Program-made: the position numbers and the translations under genes
Shown: positions 63,898 through 64,000 of the stretch, piece after piece
Numbering within the stretch: the stretch's first letter is position 1
Layout: each line of letters begins with the position of its first letter
NCBI RefSeq assembly: GCF_026125785.1
Contig: NZ_JAHCKL010000008.1
Location: 97,515 to 161,514, forward strand
DNA from: Hydrogenophaga sp.
Lineage (GTDB): Bacteria; Pseudomonadota; Gammaproteobacteria; Burkholderiales; Burkholderiaceae_C
Length of the DNA stretch: 64,000 nt
Direction of reading: 5' to 3'
Notes under the pieces: generated by a model
Told to the model about the DNA's origin: nothing
Databases searched by the model: none
What the model saw: the letters and a program-made list of their open reading frames with translations, nothing else

Positions 63898-64000
63898 GCC
63901 ATGCGCCTCATCCCGTGCTTGCGCTGCTTGGACGGTATGCGTCCATCTTCAAGCTTTCGTGGGCTCACCGCAAGGAAATGGCCGGCCCTGCGCGCCTGGC
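63894..64000 (+). CDS. HlyD-family membrane fusion protein, N-terminal fragment
   Basis: The first 35 residues only, cut by the window edge. It starts at ATG 63894 with an ATGA overlap with the secretion ATPase and reads VLALLGRYASIFKLSWAHRK, the cytoplasmic N-terminus typical of HlyD-type adaptors next to HlyB. It would link the ABC exporter to an outer-membrane TolC-type channel. Confidence 0.85.
   Translation, partial: MSHAPHPVLALLGRYASIFKLSWAHRKEMAGPARL

Overview
The window is about 68% GC chromosomal DNA with tightly packed operons, many ATGA or TTGA stop/start overlaps and several TTG/GTG starts. The gene content (LpxH, hopanoid-type HpnD/HpnE squalene genes, several Tct/Bug tricarboxylate-type transport systems, branched-chain-type ABC operon, HiPIP) points to a Gram-negative betaproteobacterium of the Burkholderiales, most likely Comamonadaceae and possibly Hydrogenophaga-like. 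That assignment is inference from gene families, not from a search.

Layout. 1-5260 (minus): MtfA-like peptidase (cut by the window edge), lpxH, two cyclophilins, an L,D-transpeptidase-like protein and a TPR protein. 5521-10924 (plus): cysS, DNA glycosylase, accA (TTG start), tilS, lysC, then tRNA-Ser(GCU) with its terminator. 11213-14925: serine hydrolase, hemerythrin, VOC protein, EamA transporter, S4 RNA-binding protein. 14915-20293: TctE/TctD two-component pair divergent from tctC-tctB-tctA. 20310-22587: LysR regulator and divergent MFS exporter. 22584-30459: a PAS/sigma-54 activator followed by a branched-chain-type ABC operon (binding protein, livG, livF, livH, livM, alpha/beta hydrolase). 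The intergenic DNA holds three GTCTG-N5-CAGAC sites and a GG-N10-GC sigma-54 promoter.

30460-33724 is an accessory island: a highly structured RNA region resembling phage C4 antisense RNA, a NYN-domain protein, then an AT-richer pair made of an SMC/OLD-like ATPase and a small PD-(D/E)XK-like nuclease whose reading frame is broken near its 5' end. I regard this as the most interesting part of the window and a candidate anti-phage module.

33725-42158: FGE-like lipoprotein, a second two-component pair downstream of a second tctB-tctA (no TctC), ferrochelatase, HAD phosphatase, GST, SH3 protein. 42245-46554: hpnE, hpnD, HiPIP, MerR regulator, a small conserved-looking protein, GST. 46632-50806: Kup potassium transporter with KdpE and an N-terminally shortened KdpD. 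50843-56049: sulfate ABC transporter (sbp-cysT-cysW-cysA), a small hydrolase and a 1-Cys peroxiredoxin; AT-rich sequences upstream of sbp and of the peroxiredoxin look alike. 56229-61225: a TolA/TonB-like coiled-coil protein, a Bug/TctC-MFS-VOC cluster behind a palindromic operator, and a DUF1330 protein. 61571-64000: type I secretion ATPase with a disrupted 5' end, and the start of its HlyD-family partner.
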